The notes below the pieces were generated by a model. The model ran no database searches. It saw only the letters and a program-made list of their open reading frames with translations, and was not told the origin of the DNA. This document shows, one piece after another, positions 1 through 12,398 of a stretch of DNA of 64,000 nucleotides. A program made the position numbers and the translations under genes. Source of the DNA: Archilochus colubris. Its lineage: Eukaryota; Chordata; Aves; Apodiformes; Trochilidae. The stretch is taken from NCBI GenBank assembly GCA_023079485.1, contig CM041098.1, positions 930,001 to 994,000 on the forward strand. Direction: 5' to 3'. The stretch's first letter is position 1. Every line of letters begins with the position of its first letter.

Positions 1-1495
1 GCCTTTGGTTTCAGAAGCCTTGAGCAGAGCAAACCAGGCAAGCTCCTCTTTTCTTTGTGCTGTCCTTAATTGAGCCTCTGGCTGCCTCAAGCCTTTCACC
101 TGGTATTATCAAGAATACATTTTGAACCAAAACTTGCTTTAATTCCCCAGATAATGGCACCAACTGGAATATAAAGAGAAAAGAGGAGCTGCTGCATGGC
201 AAGCCCCTGCACTGCAGGAACAGTGGGGGTTATATTTTGGTACCCTGCTCTCCAAATAAGTCACTTTTTGATATGCAGCCAGTGAGCTAAAACACTGATT
301 TGGGAGTAAAATGAAAAGATTTTTGCTCACTGCTTGATCAATCCAATGGGACTTTGTAGCACTAGAAAAGCATTCAAGTTTGAATATTACCTTTTTTTTG
401 TGCATTACCTCATGTGCTTTGTATAATGTTAAAAAAAAAACAACAAAACACTGGAAGTATTAGTATCTAATATTATTAATTATATAATATATATATTACT
501 ATATATATTATTAATTATATAATGCTTAAGGGTGGTGCAGGAGTGACAGGAGCACTGTCTCATTTGGTGTGCAGCACAAAGTGATCTTTGGTTAGGAGCT
601 GAGCCCTGGGCAGGTTCTGAGCTGGCAGTCAGAGGCTCCATGCAGGCTACAGTGCCATTCCCACCAGATGGAGAGTCTGTCCTACTTCTGGTGGGGGTGA
701 GGTGGGACAGAGCATGCTCACCCCCTGTGCCTCTTCTTGGAGCTGAGGCTGGTGTGATACCACCCATGGTGGACACACAGAGATGCTGGATGTTCTCCAG
801 CTGTGACTCAGTCCATATTAATGATGTGGGCTGAGAGGTGAGCACCTCCTCCTGTGCCTTGTGATGATGTCTTCACCTGCAGCTTCCCAATCAGTGAGCC
901 TTTGTTAATGAGGTAGCTGTAAGAGCTGTTGTGCCAGCCTGGCTTTAAGAGGAATTGGTGCCTAATGGTTTCTGCCTCGCTTGCCAGGCTTCCCAGCAGG
1001 GAAAAGGCCATGGAAGTTGGTTCATGTGATCACAAGAACATCCCAGAACTGAGTTTGGATAGATTTGGGAGGCCACACCAAGTTTCCCCTACCATGGGTG
1101 TTCTTGGAAATGCCCCTGGCCTGTTGCCCACCACATCTGAAGCAGAGACACTGGGCAGGTCCTTCCCAGGGGCCCTTGTTGGAAGTCAGGTGGTTAAAGT
1201 CTTTTAGAAAACAGTTTTTGCTTTGGTTTCTTGAACCTTGTCTTAAATACTTTCCCACTGGCAAGTACACACACTTGTTTTGGTTTGGCTTTTTTTCCTG
1301 TGACTTCCATTGCTCCCTGTGCTTGGCATTTGCTGATTGAGGAGGTTTAATTGGGGAAATACTTTGTCACTCACTCCGTGACCCTCTCTCTTGTTGCCAT
1401 GTGCCGAGCTCCTCTGCTCCCACCCTGCTGAGGCCACCTGGAGCAGCTTCTTTGGGACTCTGCACATCTCCAGCAACTTCCTCTCTGCCTTGCAG
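1..1495 (+). other. Sequence upstream of the PAIP2 coding exons, probably 5' intron
   Basis: I see no coding exon here. The stretch ends in a pyrimidine-rich acceptor (ctctctgccttgcag, 1481-1495) directly before the exon carrying the PAIP2 start codon. It is therefore read as an intron between a non-coding first exon outside the window and coding exon 1. It holds an AT-rich patch around 410-525 and otherwise unremarkable sequence. Confidence 0.6.
471..523. repeat. AT-rich patch with an 18-bp direct repeat
   Basis: The 18-mer tattattaattatataat occurs at 471-488 and again at 506-523, separated by alternating TA sequence. The block is almost pure A/T. It looks like simple-sequence slippage, and no function is claimed. 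Confidence 0.8.
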
Positions 1496-1517
1496 GCTTC
1501 CAGTCCACAGCGCAGCC

Positions 1518-4500
1518 ATGAAAGATCCAAGTCGCAGCAGCACGAGCCCCAGCATCATCAGTGAGGATGTGATTATCAATGGGCACTCCCATGAAGATGA
1601 CAATCCCTTTGCTGAGTACATGTGGATGGAAAACGAAGAGGAGTTCAACAGGCAGGCAAGTCACCTCCCCTGGAAATGTCTCCTGGGGTGCCTCTGCCAT
1701 TGTTCTAGCTGAAGGGAGAGCAGCTGTGGCTTAGCAACCAGGGGGCAGGACTGGGAGTCCTCAAGAGGTGTGGATGGGCTTGCAAAATAATGGGGGGAGC
1801 AGACACATCTCCCTTTCTCTGTCAGGAGGTGCCAGTTTTCTGTAAGCTTGGTGGAAAATACAGAAAGTGGGGCACGTTGTAATTCCTCCCATTGATTCCT
1901 TCCTTCTGCAGGAGGGAGGGAGCAGTAGTTGACAGGTTTAGGTGGCAGCTTGGGAGGGAAGGCCCTTGCGTGGCTGCTGCAGGGGCTGTGCATGTGCTGG
2001 CATGCTGGCTGCTGCAGCTCTGACCTGGATACCTGCAGGTACAAACCTGCCTTGTCCCAGGGGAGCTGGTGAAGGTGACAGTCCTCTTGTTGCTTAATGC
2101 TTAGTGTCTCACAGCTGGGTTTGGCAATCAGGTTGGAAGGAAGCCTCGAGCCTTGACTTCATCTGACATCTGGATGCAGTTTGTTCTCCCTGGGGAAGCT
2201 GGAAACAGCCTTTTCTCTTTCCTTTCTTCATCAAAACTTGCACTTTTTACTCAAGGAGCTGCTTTCTCTGTGCTCCCACAGGGGGTGGCTGTGCCAAGTC
2301 AGAGCTCCTGGAGCAGGATCCAGCTGCTGTGCTCTCTTCAGGGTGCAGCAGGGCCCAGAGCTGATCTGAAACTCAGGTTGCTCACAAAATGTAAATTCTC
2401 TTGTTGCACACACCAGGAGGGGCTCGGTGTCCTTTACTCTCTGGTGGGTTTTCCCTCCTGGGGGAGCTCTGCTGTAGCTGACGTAGAGGGAAGGAGCTCC
2501 TGGGGAAGGAGCTGAGAGCTGTGCCATGAATAAACTGAGGTTTTTCAGGTGCATTTTCAGAGAGGAAAGATGGGAGCCTGAGGGGAGAATGGTTGTGATG
2601 AGGCAGCCTGGTCATCTGCTGCTGCAGGCACAAACCTCTGTGGGAACCTGAAGAAGTTACATTTGGACACAAAATACCATCAGGCAATATTAATTTCAAG
2701 ACATTTGAGGAATTAAGTGTGATTTACTGCTTCTGGAGCTGCCATTGGAGATTCCTGCCCTTGCCGGGCTGTTTCTCTGGGAAAATGACTAAGCTGGTGT
2801 TTTGTAGGGGGGTTTGTCTGGACAATGGCTTAGAGCATGCAGTGCTGAGTCCCCTGTTCCCCAAAGCTGTGCATCCTGAGTAGCAAACAAGTGAGCTGCT
2901 GAGTGTGTTTGCCCCATGCACCAGGGACCTAGATTTTACTCTTGAACTGTTTTGGTGTTAGTGGTGTGGAACTGCATTTCCACTCTCAGATCCAGTACCT
3001 GTTCCAATTTCAGACTGAAGGCTGGATTGGAAAACTTGTCAGAGCTTTTACTCAGTGAACTTTTCAATCTGTCCTGAATAATTTTGCTGCTCCCTGTTCC
3101 TCACAGCAGCTTCTATGTCCCTGCTTTCCACTTTCAAGTACTTTGATGCAGGACATGGAAAAATTGTCAGAATGAACTCTCTCCACAGCTTGTTTACTGA
3201 ACAACCAAGCAAAACTTTCCTTTAGTCCTTGGAGTGCCTGTCAGTTCTGCATCAGTTGATTTATCCTGTGCACAGAACAGCAGATCAGTTCTTCACAGCT
3301 GCTGAGAGCAAGCGGAGCTCCTTCAGAGGGCTGCTCTGGGTGAACACATCACCTAAAGCCCAGGAGATGCTGCTTGCTCCCCATCCCAAGTGACAGGCAG
3401 TGGCTCTTGCCTTCCCAGGCAGTGTGCCTGGCTGTGTGTGTTGTCCTTGAGCCTCTCCTCACACTTGCACTGACTTCAGTCCATGGGAATTGATACAGCT
3501 GAAATTTTCGCTTGGAACCAGCACTTTCCTTCCCTTAGAGCTCACAACAAGCTGTGACAGAGAGAAGAGTTTGTTCTGGGGATTCCCTGCCATTCCCTTT
3601 AGCTGCAGCCCAAGTTCCTCCAGCAAAGCACTTTCCTACATTAACCAACCGAAGCTGCTTGTCATCCTGCAGCACCAGCCTGGGGTTCTGCTAGAAGTTC
3701 TGTTGCATAGCTAGGAAGAAGGTCAGGAGGGTGCACAGCCCTTGGAAGGAAGACACAAGCTCTCAGTAATTTGTTGATGAAGCAGTTTGTTGTTCTCGTG
3801 TAGATCGAAGAGGAGTTGTGGGAAGAGGAGTTCATTGAGCGCTGCTTCCAGGAGATGCTGGAAGAAGAGGAGGAGCACGAATGGTTCATTCCAGCCCGTG
3901 ACCTCCCACAAACAATGGATCAAATCCAGGACCAGTTCAATGACCTTGTTATCAGTGACAGCTCATCTCTGGAGGACCTGGTGGTAAATTCAGTTTCTCA
4001 TCCTAACACTTGGCATCTCTCTCTCTCCCTCTCTCTCTCCAAGGCTGATTTTTGTTGCTGATAATGGCAAAGGAAAATCCTTTACACATAGGCCAGAGAC
4101 TCTTAAAGTGTGGTGGAGGGGGAAATGTGGAACTTGTTGGGTAAAGGGACATTTCCCCCAGTGACATGACCTGTTTGGTGTAGTTTTCTTCATGGCCACA
4201 CACTGCTTTCCTAGCCCCTGGCATCAGTTCCAGAGGGTTTGGGTGTGCACAGCATGTGAGGAAGGAAAGGCAGTGAGGGAGTCAGGCTGAGGCTGTGAGG
4301 TGCCTCTGGGTGACAGGGCTGCAGGAGCTGCAGGGGTGGCTTGCTACAAGCCATGTCCTCAGCTCTGGTGTGGATCATACAACCCATAGTGGATCTCTGT
4401 AGAAATCCCGAGATGAGAGGAAGCAGGAAACTCTTATTTCCCTCTTTCTTGCTGTGTGGCTTGTGCCCAGAGATGAACTAAAAGGAAAGGGCAGTGTGTA

Positions 4501-5067
4501 TGTCTTTTACAAACCCCACATCATTGTGTCACACTGCTGCTGTGAAACTCAGACACAAACCTCTGCTTTTCGGAGCTTAAGCAGCTCCAGGCAGCAGTTT
4601 TAGACTCAATTAAGAACACAAAAGCCTAATCCTCCATTTCTTGATGACCAGGATCTCATTTTGGAGGTGCTGGCTGGCCCCACCCTGGAACTGCAGGGTG
4701 TTGTAGAGATTAGAGAGTGGATGAGATAGAAATTCTAAAAAATCAACTCACTGCTTGTGTGTTAAATTCCCAGTTCCTGCACCGAGTCTCCCCTTGCTTA
4801 AATAACCAACATCTAAAAACCTCCTGTCAAGTTTTCAGCTGCTCAACTTCAGAAAAAGCTATTCCAGCAGGAAGCAAAGTTGCTGTGTTTGTTGCATGCC
4901 TGACTGTTACTCTCCAGCTGTAACACCTAGAACTGTATTCAGCTTGAAAACCGAAGATAAAAATAACGATTCACCTGCACTTCTCTTTCTCCCTTCCTCA
5001 GGTCAAGAGTAACCTGAATCCAAACGCAAAGGAGTTTGTTCCTGGGGTGAAGTACTTAAATATTTGA
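1518..5067 (+). CDS. PAIP2: PAIP2, poly(A)-binding protein-interacting protein 2 (complete, 127 aa)
   Basis: Paip2 binds cytoplasmic PABP (PABPC1), displaces it from poly(A) and from eIF4G/Paip1, and so represses translation. Coding exons: 1518-1655, 3804-3983, 5002-5067 (138+180+66 nt, 127 codons plus stop), all phase 0. The product starts [11 protein letters not shown] and contains [15 protein letters not shown] near residue 30, the acidic PAM1-type region ([20 protein letters not shown], about residues 48-67), and a C-terminal PAM2-like tail [16 protein letters not shown], the segment that binds the PABP MLLE domain. Length equals the human protein and the sequence is nearly identical to it as recalled. 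The ATG follows a splice acceptor ending at 1495, so 5'UTR exons lie outside the window. Oddity: coding intron 1 uses a GC donor (CAG|GCAAGT). Confidence 0.97.
1653..1661 (+). other. Non-canonical GC-AG splice donor of PAIP2 coding intron 1
   Basis: The exon ends AGG CAG (codons R-Q). The intron begins at 1656 with gcaagt instead of gtaagt, and the next exon starts at 3804 after gtgtag. The joined frame N-R-Q-I-E-E-E matches Paip2. The CAG|GCAAGT context is the strong exon-edge consensus typical of genuine GC donors. Confidence 0.9.
4017..4041 (+). repeat. CT-rich microsatellite in PAIP2 intron
   Basis: An interrupted (CT)n tract lies in the second coding intron, about 35 bp after the donor at 3984. 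It is simple sequence with no other feature. Confidence 0.85.
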
Positions 5068-6175
5068 GTAGACTGGGCCCTCTCTTGGTGGATGTAGCAC
5101 AATTTCCACACTGTGAAGCCAGTATTAGAAGATTTAATTGTAAAAGCTCTCTCTTCTTGTCACTGTGTTACACTTATGCATTGCCAAAGTTTTGTTAGTC
5201 TTGCATGCTCAATTAAAGTGCTGAGACTGTTACTAAGTAAATCTGTCAAAAGTTTAATGGAAGCATAATTGGGCCCTGGCTCTCTGCGGAGGGGACAGTG
5301 AGGTAAGAAGCACCAGTCAAGTTGAGACCAAGTACCACGTTTATAAAACCTTCTGCAGACTCTGTCTTTCTACACAGGACTGGGAATTTGCTAAGGATGG
5401 TCTGTTTTTAACTCAAGATGTGTTAACTGGTGCTAGCTTGCACCTGATAATGCCTTAACTTCAAAGTGAAAGCAAGGAGATCTGATTGTTATGCAAATTA
5501 GCTAACTTTCCTTTGGAACACCGGTGTTGTTACTAATGTTAATTTTTTTTTCCCCTTAAAAAACAAACAAACGACAAAACAAAACCTTCGTGCTCTTTTT
5601 GAGCAGCATGAGCTTTAACAGGAGTTTTGCAGCAGACCTGTACAGAGTCGTAGATCTCAGCTACCCAACTAACAGCCAGCCAGGGGAAGGAGTTCCCCTG
5701 TGTACCTTGCAGTGTGTTACCCTGCTAGAAACCTTCCCTTCCTCCTCAGGTGAGAGGAGCTGTGAGTTTCATCACCGTTTCTTCCCACAGCCCCAGGTGT
5801 ACATAGCTCTGCCTATGTAACTTTTAGCAGACAACTTTATCATAGCTGGATTTAACCAAGGAAACCCTCGCGTTAGTGATTTGAGTGGTGCTTTTCCCTT
5901 GCTTTGTTTAATCATCACTACACAATAGTCTACAGCACAATGAATTTATTTTTTTTTCGTTGGGTTTTTTTGGTTTTTTTTTAAATTTTATTTTGGTTTT
6001 TTTTTTTTTTTTTCCTTTTAATAAAGCTAGAACAGTTTTGGCTTCTTAAACTTCATATTCGGGTAGGTTAAGCTGCCATACGTGTTCAGTGTGAATAGTG
6101 TTTAAGTTGAAAATATTGTAAAAAAATTATATTTTTTCAAAAATATTTAAAAAAATAAATAATAGTAGAACTGAG
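5068..6175 (+). other. PAIP2 3' untranslated region
   Basis: This AT-rich stretch follows the PAIP2 stop and runs to the first poly(A) signals on the plus strand. It contains long poly-T/poly-A runs (about 5,949-6,014). No competing coding frame of credible composition is visible; the 76-codon frame at 5,590 has no supporting features. Confidence 0.75.
6020..6025 (+). terminator. PAIP2 poly(A) signal AATAAA, with an alternative at 6154-6159
   Basis: AATAAA follows a T-rich tract about 950 bp after the stop codon. A second AATAAA at 6154-6159 would extend the transcript by about 130 nt. Which one is used cannot be told from sequence. Confidence 0.7.
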
Positions 6176-7655
6176 GTGGTGGCTGTCTCGTGATTGTGCG
6201 TCTCACGTGGCAACTCCTGCAGAGGAGAGGGGTGACAGGATGGGTGCAGTGCCTGTTTGCAGTACATAGCACAAAATACTCCTTGGAGGGTGGGCTCCAG
6301 CTGCTCTTTTCCTTCTTGTTGATGCCCTTGCCTGGGAATATTTTCCTTCCTTCTCCAGGCTGCTAATCCCAGTCCAGCCCCTGGGCTGGTGGCACTATAT
6401 AAAGCCACCAGCTGCCTTTGGCACTGCAGGAGGGTGTGGGTGAGTCCTCAGCTATCAGTCTGATCCTCTCTTTCTTCATAACTCTTGCCCAGCCTCACTG
6501 CTAATATCTTTTTTTTTCCAATTTTTTTTTAAAGCTCTGATTAAACCACATGGAACCACATTAAGATTCTGCAGAAGTGGAGGAGACAGCTGAAGGTGTT
6601 GCCCTACAGCCTAAGCACATCACTGTGGTGGAGGAACCCCTTGGAAGAATTCAGTCAGACCAGATCATTTTGCTTTTTCTTTGCAAAATGTTAATTGCAA
6701 TTAGTCCTGGGCTCCTTCCAGAGGGTTCCCTTTCCTAACCCAAAATCCTGGAAGGAGCAAAACTACTTCTGATAACTTGGAAGCAGTTTAGACTCCAGCA
6801 CCAAGATACAGGAGGTCAGGAACTGGCTTACTCTTGGCTGGAGTTTCAGCAGAGAACCCCTGCACAGCAGCAGTTTCCCATCACTGAGGTTCCTCCCAGG
6901 GACGATGGCAACTGAACTGCTGCTGCTGGTAGCCACCTTGGTGTGAAACAGGCAGCCTCACCACACTTCAGTGCTTTGGGTTTTTTCCCCTGCTGTATCT
7001 GCAGCCTGGGGAGGTTTATGGAAGAGCTGAACTTCCTTGTGGGCTGGAAAAGAAAGCTTTTTGGTTTACCTTCCCTCCAGGAGGGAGGTTTCTCCTGCTC
7101 CAGGCCCAGCTGGAGGTGGGTGAGAACCTGGTGGGGACTCAGCTGAGCAAAGGAGAGTGAAACTGCTCAGTGACAACTGGGACAAGAGGAGAGGAGAGGG
7201 GACTCCTGGCTGCTCAGGGCCATCGCTGTGCTTGCAGAAGGTGGTGAGGGGTTGCATTTTCATGACTTGGGGGTTTTTGGTGGCTTTTTTTTTCCTTTCA
7301 CTCGTCTCAAGCTTTGGGTTTTCACTTCTGAGCTCCTGCTCCATCCAGGGAGCGAGTGTGGGGCCACACCAGCACAGAGAGACTGACAGAGACCTGCAGT
7401 GCTGGCCTCAACTTTGGATTTTGGTGCTAAACCTAAGCCCAGAAATGGGTTTGACTGTCAGCTGTTGTGATGAGGGCTTGTGCTGAGCCACCTCCTGCTT
7501 CCGACACTTTGAGGCAGAGCCCACTGAGCGTGCAGGAGCTGGACAACACCGAGATGTCCTCGTGTGAGGCAGCCCAGGAGGGAGCACAGACACTCTGGAG
7601 ACTGAGATGCAGAAGGGCCAAGGGAGCAGTGCAGGATGCAGAAAAGACACCGGTA
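6176..7655. other. Intergenic spacer between PAIP2 and SLC23A1 (tail-to-tail)
   Basis: The two flanking genes converge. Only short open frames without splice structure or recognisable protein character are present on either strand. I see no gene here. Confidence 0.7.
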
Positions 7656-7675
7656 GGGCCAGTGAGCTTAAATTT

Positions 7676-7681
7676 TTTATT
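7676..7681 (-). terminator. SLC23A1 poly(A) signal
   Basis: TTTATT on the plus strand reads AATAAA on the minus strand, about 450 bp beyond the SLC23A1 stop codon. It is followed on the minus strand by ordinary sequence, so the 3'UTR would span about 7,655-8,127. Confidence 0.65.
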
Positions 7682-8127
7682 ACTTTTTTTAATGTATGAT
7701 CTTAAAGTCAGCATCCTGACGTTGGGCTGAGTGCTGTACCCTGCCCAGAGCCTGCTTCAGCTGCCAGGCGTCCCTGCTGGAGCTGAGGGCACAGTGTGGG
7801 AACTCCTGGCCCCGGGTGGGAGCTGGTGGCTCTGGGGACTCTGGCTGGCTCCCCTGGTGGCTGAGGAGCCTTCAGCAAGTGTCAAGTGAGCCTTGACCAG
7901 CTGCTGCTTGAGGTGGAGCAGTGACACAGGGGAGTGGTGGTCCCCAGGCCAGTACCCCAGGAGCTGGGGATGTCCCCAAAAGGCGCCGTTGAGTTTCCCC
8001 ATCCCCGTGTTTGGGACGAGCACCAGAGGCTTTGCCTTTGGGCTTGGTGGGTGCTGACAAACACTGACAGCACCCGTGGGAGCTCGGCTTGGCTGATCCA
8101 GCACTGGGGCCTGAGCCCTCCCCTGGC

Positions 8128-11100
8128 TCAGACCTTGGTGCAGACAGAGAGCCCATCTGCACTATCTGGCAGGTCTGCAGCCGCCGCCTCGCTGCCCTTC
8201 TCCCGGGCCTTGAACCCGGTGAACAGGGGGCAGATAGGCACGTGCTTCAGCCACTGGCTCCTCCTCACCGCGCTCATCCCGAAGGGGAAGTCGTAGCTCC
8301 TCAGGCTGGCACTGGACCTGCTGTCTGAGTGGGCTCCTGCCTTCCACTGCACCAGCCCACGCTCCTCCTGCGTCCCTGCGGCAGCCGGCACCGTGTTGGC
8401 CCAGACTCCAGTCTCTGCCTGCCCGGTCTCAGCCCCCCCTTACCCTGCTCTCTCCTCAAAACCGCCCTGCTTCCTCCCCAGCTCCCTGTGCTGAAATTAC
8501 CTGGGATGGTGTTGTCCAGGATGAAGGCAATGGTGCCCCCAACGAACATCTCCGTGGTCAGCAGCACCGTCAGGATCTGGTCCAGCTCGGGGACACCTGC
8601 GAGAGCGTGGGGACTGAGCTGGGGTGTGCTGTGGTAAGCTGGATTTACCTAATTAATCAGTGTTACCCCCTCTGCCTTCCTCTTTCCCTAAACATCCACA
8701 GTCGGGGCTTTTGGTGGTGGACACGGGTACCTGTGTTAATGGCCTTGGGGTGGGAATCCAGGTAGCTGGGCAGCGTCAGCCCAAAAAACATGGCGAAACC
8801 CAGCACGAAGAGGTTGCGGGAGGAGTTCATGTCGACAAACTGCAGGTTGGAGAGGCCGACGGCCGTGATCATGCCTGCCAGCAGAGATGGGGGCTGCAGG
8901 CCAGCAGAGGTGCCCACCCTGCATTCCCAGCCCCCAGGTTCCCCCCTCAAATCCCCTCAGCAAACAGCCCAGGGCTGATGGTAACGGGTTGGAGGTGCTG
9001 AGGTTACCAAATAAGGTGCAGAACATTCCGCCAAGGATGGGGTCGGGCAGGGAGGCAAACAGTGCCGTGAACTTGCCGATGGTTCCCAACACCAGCATGA
9101 TGCCAGCCCCGTACTGGATCACCCTCCTGCTCCCCACCTGCACGGAGAGACCAGCAGTGGGTGATGGCACCCATCCCCCTGACCCAATCAGGATAACTCC
9201 CCGGCCCAGGTACCTTGGTGATGCCCAGGACACCAATGTTTGGGCTGGAGGAGGTTGAGCCGTTGCCGGTCCCCAGCAGCCCCGCGATGATGCAGGAGAT
9301 GCCCTCAGTGAAAATGCCCCTGGAGAACACCACAAACGAGCCGGTCTTTGCCACCGCTCTCCTGCAGTGCCCAGGGGTGCTGAGGCACAGGCAGGGTTCT
9401 GGCAGCTTGCTGTACCTGTTAATGGCGTGCACAGGGGGCGGGGGGGCTCCCGCCAGCCGAGCACAGGAGTAGTAGTCCCCAATGGACTCGATGATGCCTG
9501 CCAGCGTGGCACTGAACATGCCCAGCACTGCTGCAGAGGTCACCGTGGGCAGACCCCACTGGCCTGCCGAGGGGACAGAGCAGCGTGTCAGGGTGGGGAG
9601 CACCCAGGTCTCCAGACCCCAGCCACTTTTTGCCCCCTGGGTGCTCCCCAGCCCCAGTGATGCTGTGCCTGGTTCCTTCACCCCAAGGTGTCAGGGTGTC
9701 CCAGATGGCACAGGGGTGGCTGGCACTCACAGGGGTAGGGGACCCGAAACCAGGGTGCCACGGAGAGGATCTCTCCCCGGGCGTCTGTCCTGGCCTTGTA
9801 GCCGTAGGCCTCGGGCTCGCTGGGGAAGACAGCGGTGCGTGTCAGCAGGTAGCAGAGCAGCCACACCACCATGATGGCCATGATGATCTGTGGGGACAGA
9901 GGCCGGGGATGCAGCCCCACATCGCTTGCAGACACACGCATAGAAAGAAGGGGGGATTTTTGGGACCCCTTGGCCCATCCCTACTGGGAACAACTTGAAG
10001 ATGTGGATGTGGAGCAGGACGAAGCCGCGGCCCCGCCGGTAGCCGGGCAGGCAGATGGGGATGTGCCGCAGGTACTGGGCAAATAGGATGATCAGGAAGA
10101 TGGTCCTGGATGCGGGGGAAGAAAAAGACAAGGTCCCTCGTGCCCCCCGCGTGCTGCTGGCTCCACGGGGGACTCCTCTCCCCCCTTGCTCCCCCTGGGC
10201 CGTACAGCGCAGCGATGCCCCAGTGGGAGCCGGCCCGCTCGCCGGCCGCCTGGAAGACGGAGAGGCCGATGAGGGAGACGGTGGGGGTGACGGTCAGGGG
10301 CCCGATATAGCTGAGCAGTGCCCCGGGGAGCCCCAGCAGCCCGATGACCACCTCCACCAGGCTGGACACCACGATGGCCCCCTGGATCTGCAGGGCACAG
10401 AGAAAGAGGGACATCAGCACCCCCACCGGGGACTCTGGGGGTCTCCGGGGCTGGCGGCGGGGCCTACCTCCCGCATGCGGGGCTGCCAGACGTGAGCGGT
10501 GTCGAGAGGCAGCGTCCAGTTGCCGTAGATCTGCTCTGGGGATGGAGGGGAGGAAGGTGGATCCCTGAGGGGGGAGTGTCAGGACAAACCCCCCTCCTCA
10601 TATCCCCTCTGCCCTCACCTTCAGGCGGGCATCGCCACTTCTCCAGAGCCAGGATGGACTTGGCGGGGACAAGGAAGGCCAGGGCGCTTGCCTGGAAGAG
10701 GGGCAGCCTGGGGGGACACGAGAGGGACTCCTGCACCCAGGGCCTGGGGACAGACAGAGCGGGGGTCCCCACTGGGGCCGTGGCTCTACCTGATGCCCAC
10801 GGTGGTCTGGATGAGGGTGGTGATGCCGACACACGTGAAGATGGTGCCGATGAGGTAGCTGACGGTGAGCTGGTCCTTGCCCACACACAGGCTCTCAGCC
10901 AGCAGGAAGGGGACAGCGATGGTGCCGCTGAAGCAGGTCAGGTAGTGCTGGGGGGCAAGGGGAGGCTCAGCTGTGATGTGGGGTGCCCCACACTGCAGGG
11001 AGTGGGGACTTGGGCTCTGCTGGGGTGGGTACCCCCCTTCCAGGCCGTACCTGGAAGCCAAGCAGGATGCAGAGGTACCAGGGGGGCACGTCCTCGATCC

Positions 11101-11940
11101 TGTAGAGCATATCCACCTCTGGCCGGGGAGACCCAGAGCCCAGCCTGGGGTCCTGGCGTGCAGGGGGCACAGCTGATCCCCGGCTTTCCCCAGGGGGCTG
11201 GCAACACATTGTGTGTGGGGGGGACACCCTACGCTGTCCTCACCCTTAGGGGTGGGGAGGTGTCCCTGCGGGCTGGTCTCCATCCCATTGTGTGTTACTG
11301 AAGGATTTGGGGTGCGCAGGGTGGGGGTGCCCCAGTACTCACCCTGCCCACTGCGGGCTGCTCCTTCCCAGGGAGGTGCTGAGGGCTGGCAGGGGCCAGG
11401 GTGGAGTTCCCATTCTGGCAGTGAGGGTGAGTTGGGAGCTGGGTCAGTGTTGTCCCAGGTATCCCATGGGGACAGGGATGGGCTCTGCCCATAGCTCGGC
11501 ACGCGTGGCCGGTCAGCCCCACCCAGCACCAGCTCTGCCCGCCGAGAGTCTGGGCTCTGAAACCCCCTGTCCCTGTGTAACAGTTTGTCCCCAGGGCAGG
11601 GTGGAAGGGAACCCCACTGGTCCTGGGGTGCCCAGAACACCCCGCAGGTGCCAGGCAGGATGGCACAGCCAGTCCCAGACACAGCATCCCAACATGTCCC
11701 AAACCAGACCAAGATCCTGGGCTTCCCCGCAGCCCTCTCTCTCATCCCAGCCTTTGCCAGCCCTGGCTGGACATTGTGTCCCCAAGCCGGCCATCATTTT
11801 GGGGTCAGTACCCTCAGCCACCCGCTTCCCTCCCCACTGCACCGGGGTGTGGATGAGGAGGGGATGGGGAGGGGGAGAGGGATGGGGACAGGGTCTGTGT
11901 TCACCTGGGGCTGAGCCAGGTCTCCCGAGCGGGTCCCCAT
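8128..11940 (-). CDS. SLC23A1: SLC23A1 / SVCT1, sodium-dependent vitamin C transporter 1 (complete model, 597 aa)
   Basis: This is the apical Na+-coupled L-ascorbate transporter of epithelia (gut, kidney, liver), in the nucleobase-ascorbate transporter family. Coding exons 5' to 3': 11905-11940, 11343-11385, 11051-11118, 10790-10947, 10619-10707, 10468-10535, 10206-10387, 9985-10105, 9731-9887, 9416-9563, 9214-9319, 9008-9137, 8731-8874, 8501-8596, 8128-8375. All are GT-AG and the total is 1,794 nt in phase. Hallmarks: [19 protein letters not shown] near the N-terminus, [15 protein letters not shown], the family signature [17 protein letters not shown] (about residues 380-396, split over exons 11/12), and the C-terminus SVCTKV shared with human. 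The family has about 12-14 membrane spans. The core and C-terminus are certain. The first two exons ([12 protein letters not shown], then [10 protein letters not shown]...) rest only on splice sites and phase. Confidence 0.95.
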
Positions 11941-12084
11941 CCTGCAGCGATGTGTCCCTGGTGGCGATGTCACCGCGCGAGGGGTTTTATGGTTGTGGGA
12001 AGGACTTTAGTCACCACCCGGGCTGGGAGGTGGCCATTGGCTGGGGGTTGTGAAACTGGGGAGCGCTGCCTTGGGGACAGATCA

Positions 12085-12108
12085 GCCATTAACTCCTTTA
12101 ATTAGGGC
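12085..12108. promoter_or_regulatory. HNF1-like half-site in the SLC23A1 5' region
   Basis: The sequence ccattaactcctttaattag lies about 150 bp upstream of the first SLC23A1 coding exon. It contains the HNF1 half-site GTTAAT (minus strand) next to a second AT-rich half. Mammalian SLC23A1 transcription is known to depend on HNF1. The full palindrome is not present, so the call is tentative. Confidence 0.3.
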
Positions 12109-12398
12109 TGGCACCGCTGGCGAGGCTGGGACGCTCCCGCCAGGAGCACCACGTTGGTAAAACATTAGAGCCGGTGGGTTACAGAGTAATTCCTGGGTCA
12201 CAGGGAGGGGGGGTCTGGCGGTGTGGGACTCCAGTTGCCACCATCATCATCCCTGGCATGGCGGGGCTGGGTGTCAAGTGTGACACTGGTGATGGGTGAC
12301 ACCAGGAAGGCGCCCATGTCCCGGCACGTGTTGGCTCCCGCTGGGGACGAAGTCGGCTCCGAAGGTCGTTGGGGCATTAAGCATTAACTGTGCCAGGG

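Noticed and set aside
8736..9681. Two long minus-strand frames across SLC23A1
   Set aside because: They are exon frames running through short GC-rich introns. Splicing gives the conserved transporter sequence instead.
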